Shown here: piece after piece, positions 42,998 to 52,150 of the stretch | Numbering within the stretch: position 1 is the stretch's first letter | Layout: every line of letters begins with the position of its first letter | Assembly: GCA_947497065.1 (NCBI GenBank) | Contig: CANMEQ010000005.1 | Coordinates: 1 to 64,000, forward strand | DNA: 64,000 nt | Direction: 5' to 3' | Origin: an uncultured Paracoccaceae bacterium | GTDB lineage: Bacteria; Pseudomonadota; Alphaproteobacteria; Rhodobacterales; Rhodobacteraceae | Program-made: the position numbers and the translations under genes | The notes under the pieces: generated by a model | Told to the model about the DNA's origin: nothing | What the model saw: only the letters and a program-made list of their open reading frames with translations | The model's database searches: none

Positions 42998-44705
42998 TCG
43001 CCACCTCGATGGATGGTGTTTCCACACCGTCTTGGGCATTCACAGCGACAAGACCAATTTCCAACTTGCGTCGAATACGTTCAGCCGTTGTTTCATCGGG
43101 CTCAAACGACAGCGCGCGGCGCCATTGAAATTTCGCTTCTGTTTCTCGGCCAACCATCCAGTAAATGTCGCCCAAATGGTCACTGATCAATGAATCGTTC
43201 GGTTCCAGCTCCGCCGCGCGTTCCATCGGCGTCACGGCCTCTTCGAAACGACCAAGTTTGAAATACACCCACGCAAGGCTGTCGATAATAGCGCCATTGT
43301 TCGGTCGCGCTTCGGCTGCGGTTTCGATCATGCCAAGCGCCTCGTCATACTTCATCCCGCGATCAACGAGAGAATAGCCAAGGTAATTTAACACTGACGG
43401 GTTGTTTGGGTTGAGTTCAAGCGCAGCCCTAAAGTCGGCCTCTGCCTCGTCCCATTTATTCATTTGTTCATAGGTAATGCCGCGGGAGTACAGCAACCAC
43501 CATCTGACCGGTGCGGCCTCACCGAACCCACGCAACGCGGCATCATACGCGCTGTTGGCATTCTGATAATCGCCTTTCTGGCGGTAAATATCGCCCATCG
43601 ACGCATAGGTCATCGGTTGTTCAGGGGCACTGCGTGTTAGCTGCGACAATACCTCGATCGCTTGATCCAAACGACCGGCCCGTCGCAATGCGTCTGCACG
43701 GCCCATCTCGGCGCTTTGAAACGCATCGCTGCTTGTCGCCACTTGCGCAAATGTTTGGGCGGCGGCATCGTATTGGTTCAACGTGTTGAGCAAGCGTGCC
43801 GTTGCAAGATGTGCCTGTGCCCCATGCGGCGCAATGTACCGCGCAGCTTGAGCATAGAGCAGCAAATAACTCGCGTTGGCTTCGCCTTTCAAAACGTCAG
43901 AAAGGCTTTCAAACGCAAATGCCACACCCTCTTCAGGTGTTGTCACCATTGAGTCTAGCGGCGGCACTTCTTCGTTCGCAATCGCGTCGCGCATCGTCGA
44001 GATTTCCGGCCCCGTGTCAGACGCAAAAATCCGCGAGAGCATTACATCGGCACGGTCATATTCGTTCAAACGGCACAAGATTTGCAAATGCGCCAAGACC
44101 GAACCGCGTGTCGGGCTAAAGCCGTCTTCAGGAGGGAGGGAGTAGATCGCGTCTGCCGCCTCCAAGTCACCCATCACAGTCAAAGCCATGGCTTTGTGAT
44201 GTTGGCCAAAAGGGGCCAAACCCGGGGTGTCGATCACCTCATCAAAGCTTTCTAGCGCTTGGGTGTTTTCGCCTTTGCCAACAAAGGCCCAAGCTTGAAC
44301 CAACCCATCCAGTAGCGGCCCAACCTCGTGGCCCGCTTCCAGTTGGCCAAAAATAGCATCCCATTGGCCAGATTTTACCGCCTGTGCCATGATGGCCATG
44401 TTCGCAACTTGGCTGTTTCCACCAGCATCAATCAGGGATTTGCCCATTTCAGCGGCGCTTTCCACCTGGCCGGTTCCCATAAACGCCGTAAGCGCCTGTT
44501 CCAAAAGCTGCTGGTTTTGCGGATCTGCAATCAGGGCGTTTTGAAAATACTCTGACGCAGCTTTGTAGTCACCTTCAATGCCAGCTTGCCGTGCCGCAAG
44601 ATACGCGCCCGCGTTGGGGTTGGCGAACACTGGGGCAGATATGCTTAAGACGGCCACTGCAATAACAACAGTAGAACGAAGGCGGCTGGACAAAGATAAA
44701 TTCAA
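42984..44705 (-). CDS. Tetratricopeptide repeat protein, exported
   Basis: Protein of about 573 residues with an N-terminal signal-like helix (STVVIAVAVLSISAPVFA) and many TPR units, e.g. QPMTYASMGDIYRQKGDYQN, WDEAEADFRAALELNPNNPS and LGDIYWMVGRETEAKFQWRR. It is therefore probably periplasmic or attached to the outer membrane and scaffolds other proteins. The only start that keeps the signal peptide is TTG 44705, with a weak ribosome site. Overlaps ispE. Partner unknown. Confidence 0.85.
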   Translation of the reverse strand: MNLSLSSRLRSTVVIAVAVLSISAPVFANPNAGAYLAARQAGIEGDYKAASEYFQNALIADPQNQQLLEQALTAFMGTGQVESAAEMGKSLIDAGGNSQVANMAIMAQAVKSGQWDAIFGQLEAGHEVGPLLDGLVQAWAFVGKGENTQALESFDEVIDTPGLAPFGQHHKAMALTVMGDLEAADAIYSLPPEDGFSPTRGSVLAHLQILCRLNEYDRADVMLSRIFASDTGPEISTMRDAIANEEVPPLDSMVTTPEEGVAFAFESLSDVLKGEANASYLLLYAQAARYIAPHGAQAHLATARLLNTLNQYDAAAQTFAQVATSSDAFQSAEMGRADALRRAGRLDQAIEVLSQLTRSAPEQPMTYASMGDIYRQKGDYQNANSAYDAALRGFGEAAPVRWWLLYSRGITYEQMNKWDEAEADFRAALELNPNNPSVLNYLGYSLVDRGMKYDEALGMIETAAEARPNNGAIIDSLAWVYFKLGRFEEAVTPMERAAELEPNDSLISDHLGDIYWMVGRETEAKFQWRRALSFEPDETTAERIRRKLEIGLVAVNAQDGVETPSIEVANDAN

Positions 44706-44820
44706 AGGCGATTCCGATCTTATTTAAGGAAAGGTTATGCACCATGCTGCAAAGTCGCAAATCAATTCTTGAATTCAAGCGTGTTACCGCCCGTAACGAC
44801 AATTATTGGCCTTAAAAATA

Positions 44821-44843
44821 AGGGCCCCGCACTGCGGAGCCCT
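44821..44843 (-). terminator. Terminator of the ETF-ubiquinone oxidoreductase gene
   Basis: Stem AGGGC-C-CCGC/GCGG-A-GCCCT with one mismatch and a 3-base loop; on the - strand it is followed by TTATTTTTAAGG. It begins 7 bases after the - strand stop codon. Confidence 0.8.
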
Positions 44844-44849
44844 AGCTGT

Positions 44850-46496
44850 TTACATGTTTGGATAATTGGGGCCATCGCCACCTTGCGGGACCGTCCAGGT
44901 GATGTTCTGGCTCGGGTCCTTGATGTCACATGTTTTACAATGCACGCAGTTTTGGAAGTTGATCTGGAACGTTGTGTCATCTCCCTCTCCAACAAATTCG
45001 TAAACACCAGCGGGGCAATACCGTGCCGAAGGCCCTGCAAATTTGGGCAGGTTCACGTCGACTGGAATACTGGGGTCGGCCAACTTCAAATGTGCCGGCT
45101 GGCTTTCTTCGTGGTTGGTAAAGCTGAACGCGACATTCGTCAGACGGTCAAAGCTGATTTTGCCATCGGGTTTCGGGTAATCGATCGGCGCATAATCTGC
45201 GGCTTCGCCGGTGGCTTCGGCATCTGACTTGCCATGCTTTTTGGTGCCAAACAGCGAAAAGCCCAAGGTGTTCGTCCACATGTCGAACCCGCCAAGCCCC
45301 AGCGCGCCCAACACACCGTTGTTTGATTGAAACGGCTTTACGTTGCGAACCTTGAAAAGGTCTTTGCCCACAGGGCCTTCGCGCAATTCAGTGTTGTACT
45401 CCGTCAATTCGTCAGATGCGCGCCCGTCTTTGATCGCGGCATATGCAGCGTCAGCAGCGGCGATACCCGAGAACATTGCGTTGTGGTTGCCTTTGATACG
45501 CGGCACGTTCACCAGGCCCACCGAGCAGCCCAAAATGGCGCCCCCTGGGAAGCAGGCCTTTGGCATCGACTGCCATCCACCTTGCGCAATCGCTCGCGCG
45601 CCATAGGCCACACGTTTGCCGCCTTCCAGAAGCTTCGCGATTTTTGGGTGATGCTTGAACCGTTGGAATTCCATGTACGGATAAACATGCGGGTTTTTGT
45701 AGTTCAGCGCGGTGACCAAACCGATAAAGATCTGGTTGTTTTCCGCGTGGTATACGAACGATCCGCCCGCCGCGTTTTTACCCAGTGGCCACCCCAGAGA
45801 GTGGAAAACCGCACCTTCGTCATGCTTGGCTGGGTCAATTTCCCAGATTTCCTTGATGCCAATCCCGAATTTTTGCGGCTCAGCATCTTTGTCCAATTCG
45901 TACTTCGCAATCACCTCTTTAGAGAGGGACCCGCGAACACCTTCGGACAGGAAGACATATTTGCCCAGCAGCTCCATGCCCGGCTCGGTGTTCTCGCCGA
46001 TAGACCCGTCGGCTTCCAGCCCGAATACACCAGCAACCACGCCCTTCACTTCGCCGTTGTCGCCATAAACCAGCTCAGAACAGGACATGCCCGGAAAGAT
46101 CTCAACGCCCAGTTCTTCCGCTTGCTCGGCCATCCAGCGGCACACATTACCCATCGAAACAATGTAATTGCCGTGGTTGTTCATCAGCGGTGGCATCGGG
46201 AACGTGGGGATCGGAAGCTGTCCTGCTTCGCCGAGCAGATAGAATTTGTCTGATTTAACAGGCGTGTTCAGCGGCGCGCCTTTGGCTTTCCAATCGGGGA
46301 TCAACTCATCCAGGCCAGCGGGGTCCAAAACGGCGCCAGACAAAATATGCGCGCCAACTTCTGACCCTTTTTCCAAAACGACGACATTCAGGTCGGCGTC
46401 TTTTTGTTTCAGCCGGATCGCGGCCGAAAGACCAGCCGGGCCAGCGCCAACGATGACAACATCGTATTCCATTGATTCGCGTTCGATCTCGGCCAT
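44850..46496 (-). CDS. Electron transfer flavoprotein-ubiquinone oxidoreductase
   Basis: Membrane-associated enzyme of 548 residues passing electrons from ETF to ubiquinone. VVIVGAGPAGLSAAIRL at residues 14-30 binds FAD, GAHILSGAVLDP follows, and the C-terminal ferredoxin-like part has ARYCPAGVYEF and NCVHCKTCDIKDP, giving the four Cys ligands of one [4Fe-4S] cluster. It would serve acyl-CoA dehydrogenases such as the one at 53765-55465. Monocistronic by spacing. Confidence 0.96.
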   Translation of the reverse strand: MAEIERESMEYDVVIVGAGPAGLSAAIRLKQKDADLNVVVLEKGSEVGAHILSGAVLDPAGLDELIPDWKAKGAPLNTPVKSDKFYLLGEAGQLPIPTFPMPPLMNNHGNYIVSMGNVCRWMAEQAEELGVEIFPGMSCSELVYGDNGEVKGVVAGVFGLEADGSIGENTEPGMELLGKYVFLSEGVRGSLSKEVIAKYELDKDAEPQKFGIGIKEIWEIDPAKHDEGAVFHSLGWPLGKNAAGGSFVYHAENNQIFIGLVTALNYKNPHVYPYMEFQRFKHHPKIAKLLEGGKRVAYGARAIAQGGWQSMPKACFPGGAILGCSVGLVNVPRIKGNHNAMFSGIAAADAAYAAIKDGRASDELTEYNTELREGPVGKDLFKVRNVKPFQSNNGVLGALGLGGFDMWTNTLGFSLFGTKKHGKSDAEATGEAADYAPIDYPKPDGKISFDRLTNVAFSFTNHEESQPAHLKLADPSIPVDVNLPKFAGPSARYCPAGVYEFVGEGDDTTFQINFQNCVHCKTCDIKDPSQNITWTVPQGGDGPNYPNM

Positions 46497-46711
46497 GTTC
46501 CGCTCCTTGGCTAACGGGATTCATTTGTTGCGACTTGCATATCTCAAGGGTGCACATGCAGCAATCTGCGCGCGACATAAAATTGCGTTTCCGCGCCTTA
46601 AACGTAACGTCTGCAAATAACAGCTTACGAAGGTGTGATCCCTCTTGAGGCTTTGGCCACGCGCGGGTTATGCAAGAGCACTTGAAATTTGACCGCTTTG
46701 GGACACCCGCC

Positions 46712-47182
46712 ATGGATAAGATACCGCTGACACGCGCCGGATTCGACAAACTGGACGCTGAGTTAAAGCACCTCAAATCGGTCGAACGGCCCGCGATTAT
46801 TCGCGCCATTTCAGAAGCGCGTGAGCACGGGGACCTGTCCGAGAACGCCGAATACCACTCTGCGAAGGAAAAACAGTCCTTCATCGAGGGGCGCGTGAAA
46901 GAGCTGGAGGGCGTTATTTCTTTGGCCGATGTCATCGATCCTTCGAAACTGTCCGGTGCCATCAAGTTTGGCGCGCGCGTGACTTTGGTTGATGAGGACA
47001 CCGACGAAGAGAAAACCTATCAGATCGTCGGCGAGTACGAGGCGGACATCGAATCCGGTAAGCTGAACATGAAATCCCCCATCGCGCGGGCCTTGATCGG
47101 CAAAGAAGAAGGTGACAGCGTAGAAGTGCGCACGCCGGGTGGTCAGAAGTCATACGAGATCCTTGAAATCGTCTACAAATAA
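46712..47182 (+). CDS. greA: Transcription elongation factor GreA
   Basis: Factor of 156 residues rescuing stalled RNA polymerase. The N-terminal coiled coil contains [20 protein letters not shown], with the acidic tip, and [20 protein letters not shown]. The C-terminal FKBP-like domain includes [18 protein letters not shown] 46712 gives the usual start; ATG 46670 would add an unrelated 14-residue tail. Confidence 0.95.
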   Translation: MDKIPLTRAGFDKLDAELKHLKSVERPAIIRAISEAREHGDLSENAEYHSAKEKQSFIEGRVKELEGVISLADVIDPSKLSGAIKFGARVTLVDEDTDEEKTYQIVGEYEADIESGKLNMKSPIARALIGKEEGDSVEVRTPGGQKSYEILEIVYK

Positions 47183-47194
47183 GGCCTTCGGTCA

Positions 47195-48208
47195 ATGACG
47201 AATGGTTCAAAAAAAATAGAAACGTCGGTGCAGGCTGGGGAACAGACCAGCAGCGCCCACGTCACCGCGATCGAAACGATCGCGATTGTCGTCAGCCTAA
47301 TTTGGCTGGTGGGCGTTGGTGTGTTCTTTCTGGTTCTTCCCGGCGAAGAGGACGGTGCCTCTCAGGTCGATAGCCTTCGTTTTGTGATGACGCTGATGGC
47401 GATTTTCTTGCCGATCGCAATGATTTGGATCGCCGCTATGGCCGCGCGCTCCGCTCGTGTAGTGCGCGAAGAAAGCCAACGTCTTCAGGCTGCGATTGAT
47501 GGTATGCGTCAAACCTACGTCGCGGACCGCCAAGCGCGTGGGGCCGGTATCGAACCTACGGTTGAGCGCAAACTGAACGAGATTGCGCGTGCAACACAGA
47601 AAACCGAAACCACATTGGCGACCTTTGCAACCTCGCGCCCTGCAGCCGCGATCAAAGCGGCTCCCAAACCACCTCCTGCCACGGGTGATGACCAACCCAG
47701 TTTGGCATTGGGCACCACCGCCGAAGAAATCTCTCCGCCAATTTCGAAGCCAGATTTGGTGCGCGCGTTAAACTTTCCAGACACTGAGGCTGACGAGGTA
47801 GGCTTTGCCGCCTTGCGCCGTGCGCTGAAAGACCGAACTGCAAAGCAATTGATCCAAGCCAGCCAAGATGTGCTGACCCTGCTCAGCCAAGATGGCATCT
47901 ACATGGATGATTTGCGCCCAGACCGCGCGCGCCCTGAAATCTGGCGCCGTTTTGCGGGCGGCGAACGGGGCAAAACCGTCGCACCTTTGGGCGGTGTCAG
48001 GGATCGGTCCTCGCTTGCGTTGACGGCCGGTCGCATGCGTGAAGACACGATCTTTCGCGACACCGCGCATCACTTTTTGCGAAAGTACGACCAGATGTTG
48101 GTGAGTTTTGAAAAAGATGCATCCGATGAAGATATTGCGGCCTTGGCAGAAACACGTACCAGTCGCGCGTTTATGTTGCTGGGCCGCGTGACGGGCGCGT
48201 TTGACTAA
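47195..48208 (+). CDS. Hypothetical two-helix membrane protein with coiled coil
   Basis: Not recognised. Protein of 337 residues with two hydrophobic helices (about residues 29-48 and 64-85), then a predicted coiled coil (VREESQRLQAAIDGMRQTYV), a Pro/Ala-rich stretch near residue 150 and a soluble C-terminal domain with LNFPDTEADEVGFAALRRAL and RDTAHHFLRKYDQML. It begins 12 bases after greA, so co-transcription is likely. Its stop overlaps that of the convergent acetyltransferase gene (CTAA). Confidence 0.75.
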   Translation: MTNGSKKIETSVQAGEQTSSAHVTAIETIAIVVSLIWLVGVGVFFLVLPGEEDGASQVDSLRFVMTLMAIFLPIAMIWIAAMAARSARVVREESQRLQAAIDGMRQTYVADRQARGAGIEPTVERKLNEIARATQKTETTLATFATSRPAAAIKAAPKPPPATGDDQPSLALGTTAEEISPPISKPDLVRALNFPDTEADEVGFAALRRALKDRTAKQLIQASQDVLTLLSQDGIYMDDLRPDRARPEIWRRFAGGERGKTVAPLGGVRDRSSLALTAGRMREDTIFRDTAHHFLRKYDQMLVSFEKDASDEDIAALAETRTSRAFMLLGRVTGAFD

Positions 48209-48783
48209 ACAAACCGCGTCATCGGTGTCGCGCTTCTAAACCCGAAAACGTGCCGCAATATCCCAAGGTTTTGCGCTGCCAATGCGGTAAACCCACATCG
48301 TTCATACAAGGCGCGGGCGCGGGTGTTTGTATCGATCACATCAAGCCGCACTTCTGCATAGCCACGGCTGCGTGCCTCTGATGCGGCAGCGTCTAACAGT
48401 CGCGTACCCACACCCATTCCTCGCGCGGTGTCGCGCACAAACACACCGTCAATCACGAACCGTTGGTTTTCGACATCTGACATCAGCATCGACATCAGCG
48501 TTCCACGCCACGTGGCCCCGATCGTCCCGTAGTGGCGCATCATGTCGTGCCTGTCGCCGTTGACCAACGCACTTTCGTAGGTTTTGAATCCGACAACGCC
48601 GAGCACCTCCCCTTCAGCGCTGCGGGCGCAGATCGCGTGAGACGGGTCCAACGTATCACGAATAAACGCAGTGGCGCGCGCTTCAGGGCCCATCACGGAC
48701 CCTAATTTCCCACCAAAAGCCTGCCAATACATGTCCGCAATCAGCGGGCGTTCTGTATCCTCAAAACCGCGCGAAATGATCAT
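48205..48783 (-). CDS. GNAT-family N-acetyltransferase
   Basis: Acyltransferase of about 192 residues. VFVRDTARGMGVGTRLLDAA near residue 112 is the acetyl-CoA loop (RxxGxG/A), followed by RLDVIDTNTRARALYERCGF, typical of the GNAT C-terminal part. Substrate unknown. ATG 48783 overlaps the stop of the upstream gene by four bases; third gene of the mobA operon. Confidence 0.85.
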   Translation of the reverse strand: MIISRGFEDTERPLIADMYWQAFGGKLGSVMGPEARATAFIRDTLDPSHAICARSAEGEVLGVVGFKTYESALVNGDRHDMMRHYGTIGATWRGTLMSMLMSDVENQRFVIDGVFVRDTARGMGVGTRLLDAAASEARSRGYAEVRLDVIDTNTRARALYERCGFTALAAQNLGILRHVFGFRSATPMTRFV

Positions 48784-49607
48784 GGGGCAACACCGAAAAT
48801 CCATCCTTCGGAAGAGGGAGGCGCGGCCAAGGACTGTGCGCGTTCTTCTAGCGTCATCTCACCAATCAACTGCGCCATCGTTTTCACCTGAACCGCGTCT
48901 TTGATCGGGTGGCTCGCACGTTGGTCAGACACGTTTTTCGCATAGAGCGACGGCCAGATTTCCACAAAGGTAACGGGCAAGCCCATCGGCTCGAACGGCC
49001 AAACGGCCACATGGGCGGCAAATTTCTTGCGCAAACGATGCAGCATCGGCAGCCCCATCAACGTCTGCGAACCAACCGCGCCGGCACCTGCCAGTTGCCA
49101 AACCGGAAACGCCCCCTTGGCTTTCGTTTCAACCACCCGCTTTTCCGCGAAATCACGGTTGGTGCGGTCGTTGCCCTTGCGTGGCAGATGCTCGACATCC
49201 TCTTTCGACGCATTGCCCCAGAAAGGGCCGATGCCGTCAAACCGGCTGTTCAAAAGACCTGCGACCTCGAACCGGTTGTTGGCGGTAGGGCTGTCGATGA
49301 TCCGGTCATCCAGCCATTCCCACATATCAAACGGATCGTCGCTGCCCGTGACGGCTTTAGCAAATCCATCCGGAAACCCGAAGGCAAAATCAAACCCGAC
49401 AAACACACGTCGACTGTAGCGTGTCTCGTCCTTCAACGTGGCCGTCAGCCATACTTCAAATAACTGTCGGTTCCGAAAATACAGCGGCGTTTCTGTCCTA
49501 CGGTTGCGCCACACACAGGCCCAGATGGCATCGGCGCAAGGGGCAATCGATTTTTGATTTCCTGCCGACCAGTCGACGATGATGATCGTGTCGAAATTCA
49601 CAGCCAT
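48780..49607 (-). CDS. Hypothetical protein, DUF429-like (RNase H fold candidate)
   Basis: Protein of 275 residues lying between mobA and an acetyltransferase. TIIIVDWSAGN at the N-terminus, FVGFDFAFGFPDGF near residue 70 and TFVEIWPSLYA near 210 give three acidic residues spaced like the RNase-H-like DUF429 proteins (D...D.P..P...E.yP). This is an inference from motifs. It overlaps mobA by 10 bases, so a link to molybdenum cofactor nucleotide chemistry is possible but unproven. Confidence 0.7.
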   Translation of the reverse strand: MAVNFDTIIIVDWSAGNQKSIAPCADAIWACVWRNRRTETPLYFRNRQLFEVWLTATLKDETRYSRRVFVGFDFAFGFPDGFAKAVTGSDDPFDMWEWLDDRIIDSPTANNRFEVAGLLNSRFDGIGPFWGNASKEDVEHLPRKGNDRTNRDFAEKRVVETKAKGAFPVWQLAGAGAVGSQTLMGLPMLHRLRKKFAAHVAVWPFEPMGLPVTFVEIWPSLYAKNVSDQRASHPIKDAVQVKTMAQLIGEMTLEERAQSLAAPPSSEGWIFGVAP

Positions 49608-50179
49608 TTCTGCGCCGCTTCCAGTTCTTCCGGCGTGTTCGCGTTGAAGAACGCATCCGGCTTTGTTGGTGCGAAATGGGCCGTGGCTGCGGCGTGCGCT
49701 TCGGCAAACGACCGTACTTTGCGTTGCCCTTCTTGCAAATATTGCTCCAAAGCTGCCCGCAGCGTCACGGGCCAGATGCCGAAGGTGCCTTGCAGGCCAT
49801 CCACAGTCGCGGCGATCGCAAACCCGTCAGGATGTTCCAACCCTGCCAAAATCAATTTGGGCGTCAGGTCGCATGGAAAAAACGGCGTGTCGACTGCTGC
49901 CGTGACACAATGACTGAAACCGCGTTTCTGAGCATAGTCTAACCCTGCCAAGATACCGGCAAGTGGCCCGAGATACCCTGCCAAACTATCAGAAATAACC
50001 GGATAAGACGTGCTGACATCCGCGTTCGCAATAACCACGATGCCGTCACACTGCGGCGCCAACCGGTCTTCGCACCGCTGCAGCAGGCTCTCGCCGCCCA
50101 GCATAACCCCCGCTTTTGACACTGTCCCCATCCGTGTGCCACGACCACCGGCCAATATAACGCCAATGGGTTCACGCAT
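49598..50179 (-). CDS. mobA: Molybdenum cofactor guanylyltransferase
   Basis: Nucleotidyltransferase of 193 residues that attaches GMP to molybdopterin. GVILAGGRGTRMG at residues 6-18 is the signature loop, followed at about 24 by the Lys region (VSKAG), and AVDTPFFPCDL near residue 96 contains the metal-binding Asp. Start of a three-gene - strand operon. Together with moaD/moaE and moaB in the window it points to active use of molybdoenzymes. Confidence 0.9.
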   Translation of the reverse strand: MREPIGVILAGGRGTRMGTVSKAGVMLGGESLLQRCEDRLAPQCDGIVVIANADVSTSYPVISDSLAGYLGPLAGILAGLDYAQKRGFSHCVTAAVDTPFFPCDLTPKLILAGLEHPDGFAIAATVDGLQGTFGIWPVTLRAALEQYLQEGQRKVRSFAEAHAAATAHFAPTKPDAFFNANTPEELEAAQKWL

Positions 50180-50283
50180 ATCTGCTGCAATCTATGCTGA
50201 TGAGATAATTTGGCATTTTGTTCTACTGGTTGTATCAGGTCATCCGGACCGCTCATTCGGTTCTCAGAATGTAGGATAGGATC

Positions 50284-50997
50284 ATGCCCGACGCGACCCC
50301 GAAATCGCACTACTGGATGGGCTTTCGCGCCGCGTTGCCGTTTCTGTTGGTCGTTTTCCCATTCGGTCTTTTGTTCGGTGTCGTGGCAACGGAAGCCGGG
50401 CTGACCACGTTTCAAACGCTTGCCTTTTCGTCCGTCGCTTTCGCGGGGGCCTCTCAATTTGCGGCATTGCAACTGATGGTGGACAACGCACCGGTTCTGA
50501 TCGTGATCGCGACGGCGCTTGCCGTGAACCTGCGCATGGCGATGTATTCAGCCTCTCTGTCACTCTGGCTCGGAAAGGCCCCGTTGTGGCAACGCGCGCT
50601 TGCGGCTTTCGTGATCGTTGATCAAAGCTATGCCGTCTCGATCAACACATTCGAAGACACGCCCAACCTGACCATCGGCCAACGGATGGCGTTCTATGCA
50701 GGGTCCGTCTCGCCGATCTGCCCGATGTGGCTTGTAGCAACCGCACTTGGTGTTTGGGTTGGTGACGGTATTCCTGCATGGATGGCGTTGGATTTTGCCG
50801 TGCCGATTTGTTTTTTGGCGATCATTGCCCCCATGATGCGTACATTGGCGCATATGCTTGCGGCAGTGACCTCTATCCTCTGTGCGCTTTTGCTGGCTGG
50901 CTTGCCCTATAATCTGGGGCTTTTGGTCGCCGCTGTCGTTGCGATGAGCGTCGGGGCGCAGGTGGAATTGTGGGCTGAACGTCGGGGGGCGGCATGA
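50284..50997 (+). CDS. azlC: AzlC-family branched-chain amino acid exporter, large subunit
   Basis: Membrane protein of 237 residues with AALPFLLVVFPFGLLFGVVA near the start and FSSVAFAGASQFAAL near residue 48, the AzlC landmark. About six to eight hydrophobic segments. Works with the small AzlD subunit encoded just downstream (ATGA overlap). Confidence 0.92.
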   Translation: MPDATPKSHYWMGFRAALPFLLVVFPFGLLFGVVATEAGLTTFQTLAFSSVAFAGASQFAALQLMVDNAPVLIVIATALAVNLRMAMYSASLSLWLGKAPLWQRALAAFVIVDQSYAVSINTFEDTPNLTIGQRMAFYAGSVSPICPMWLVATALGVWVGDGIPAWMALDFAVPICFLAIIAPMMRTLAHMLAAVTSILCALLLAGLPYNLGLLVAAVVAMSVGAQVELWAERRGAA

Positions 50998-51323
50998 CTG
51001 ATCTGTATATCTGGGCCGTTATAGCCATTCTCGGGGTGGGGACCTACCTCATCCGGTTTTCGTTCTTAGGGCTGATTGGGGGCAAGGACCTGCCGCCATG
51101 GGCATTGCGCCACTTGCGGTACACGGCCGTTGCGGTTTTGCCGGGCTTGGTGGCGCCTTTGGTGCTTTGGCCCGATGCCACTGGCGGCGAGGTTGATCCA
51201 GCGCGGTTGTGCGCTGCTGTGGTAACTTTTGGCGTTGGCATGATGACGCGCAACGTCATCGCCGCAATCTTATGCGGCGGCATCACGTTGTTTGCGTTGA
51301 TTAGGGGCCTGGGTGCCTATTGA
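50994..51323 (+). CDS. azlD: AzlD-family exporter, small subunit
   Basis: Membrane protein of 109 residues with four hydrophobic segments. GVGTYLIRFSFLGLIG near residue 15 and LRYTAVAVLPGLVAPLVLW near residue 40 match AzlD. Translation-coupled to azlC. Its last 7 bases overlap the convergent lipoprotein gene. Confidence 0.9.
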   Translation: MTDLYIWAVIAILGVGTYLIRFSFLGLIGGKDLPPWALRHLRYTAVAVLPGLVAPLVLWPDATGGEVDPARLCAAVVTFGVGMMTRNVIAAILCGGITLFALIRGLGAY

Positions 51324-51940
51324 CCCGCTGTGATCGCGCGATCGATCGCTTCAGCGGCGACGGATTTATCGTCACTATCATCTTCGTGATAGGTTCTGGA
51401 CCGCACACCTGGGATTTCGGCAAATTGGTCTGACAGGTTGCCTGGGAAGAAAGACGTTCTGATGCTTTCAAAACCTGGTAGCTGGCCCAGCATACGCGAC
51501 GTATGGCGCGTGCAAGCCGCTTTTGGTGTAGGGCCGTTCGCAATGGCCAACCGCAGCGCCATTTCAGCAACCTCTGGCGCGACATCCACCTCTTGGATCA
51601 ACGTGTAATAGGTTTTTCGCGAGTGGAACGAGATGTAGAATTGCTCGATCCGCGGTGTCACGCCAAAATGAACGTCATTGCGTTCAGGAATGGTGGAGTG
51701 GCCGAAGGTTCCGGCAGGGTCCCACAAAACACGCTGGCTGGCGTTGATCATCAAACCTGAATGCGCGCCATTGTCAGACCCGACATTTTTCATGGTCAAC
51801 AAGGTCAGCGATTTTGGTCCGGGATGGACATACGCCACACGATCAATAGCTGCTTGAGGGGCAAGTTCCTCATTGCGCAGAACGGTATCGCAACCGGCAA
51901 GCGCCGCTGTTGCACCTATCATGAACGTGCGGCGTTTCAT
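51317..51940 (-). CDS. Putative lipoprotein with possible permuted papain-like fold
   Basis: Protein of 207 residues. The N-terminus MKRRTFMIGATAALAGC is a lipoprotein signal with lipobox LAGC (C17). The mature part has GAHSGLMINASQRVLWDPAG near residue 58 and ACTRHTSRML near residue 143. A His followed much later by a Cys resembles the order in circularly permuted NlpC/P60 hydrolases, but this is only motif reading. Function unknown. Three bases downstream of the cytochrome oxidase subunit IV gene on the same strand. Confidence 0.75.
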   Translation of the reverse strand: MKRRTFMIGATAALAGCDTVLRNEELAPQAAIDRVAYVHPGPKSLTLLTMKNVGSDNGAHSGLMINASQRVLWDPAGTFGHSTIPERNDVHFGVTPRIEQFYISFHSRKTYYTLIQEVDVAPEVAEMALRLAIANGPTPKAACTRHTSRMLGQLPGFESIRTSFFPGNLSDQFAEIPGVRSRTYHEDDSDDKSVAAEAIDRAITAGQ

Positions 51941-51943
51941 GAT

Positions 51944-52078
51944 TTATGCGCCGATCAGGGCAAGCAGGATCAGTGCAACAATGATTACCACTGTGCCCTT
52001 CGTGACCCAGCTGATAAAACCGTCAAAGGTTTTTTCTTGAACTGTGATGTCCATTTCGCCGTGTTTGTGGTCAGCCAT
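51944..52078 (-). CDS. aa3-type cytochrome c oxidase subunit IV
   Basis: Single-helix protein of 44 residues opening MADHKHGEMDITVQEKTFDG and followed by one transmembrane helix (VVIIVALILLALIG). This is the layout of the small subunit IV of alphaproteobacterial aa3 oxidases (COX4_pro_2), including the MDI..QE.TF region. The main oxidase genes are not in this window. Shares strand with the lipoprotein gene 3 bases downstream. Confidence 0.87.
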   Translation of the reverse strand: MADHKHGEMDITVQEKTFDGFISWVTKGTVVIIVALILLALIGA

Positions 52079-52150
52079 CTGTCATTCCTCTAGTTTTGTT
52101 AGGGGTGGCTTAGCCGATTCATACCCGCTTGTCAGCCCCGAAGGCGCGGG

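Noticed and set aside
45327-46253. Open + strand frame of 308 residues opposite ETF-ubiquinone oxidoreductase
   Set aside because: Shadow of a well-supported gene; no motifs and no ribosome site.
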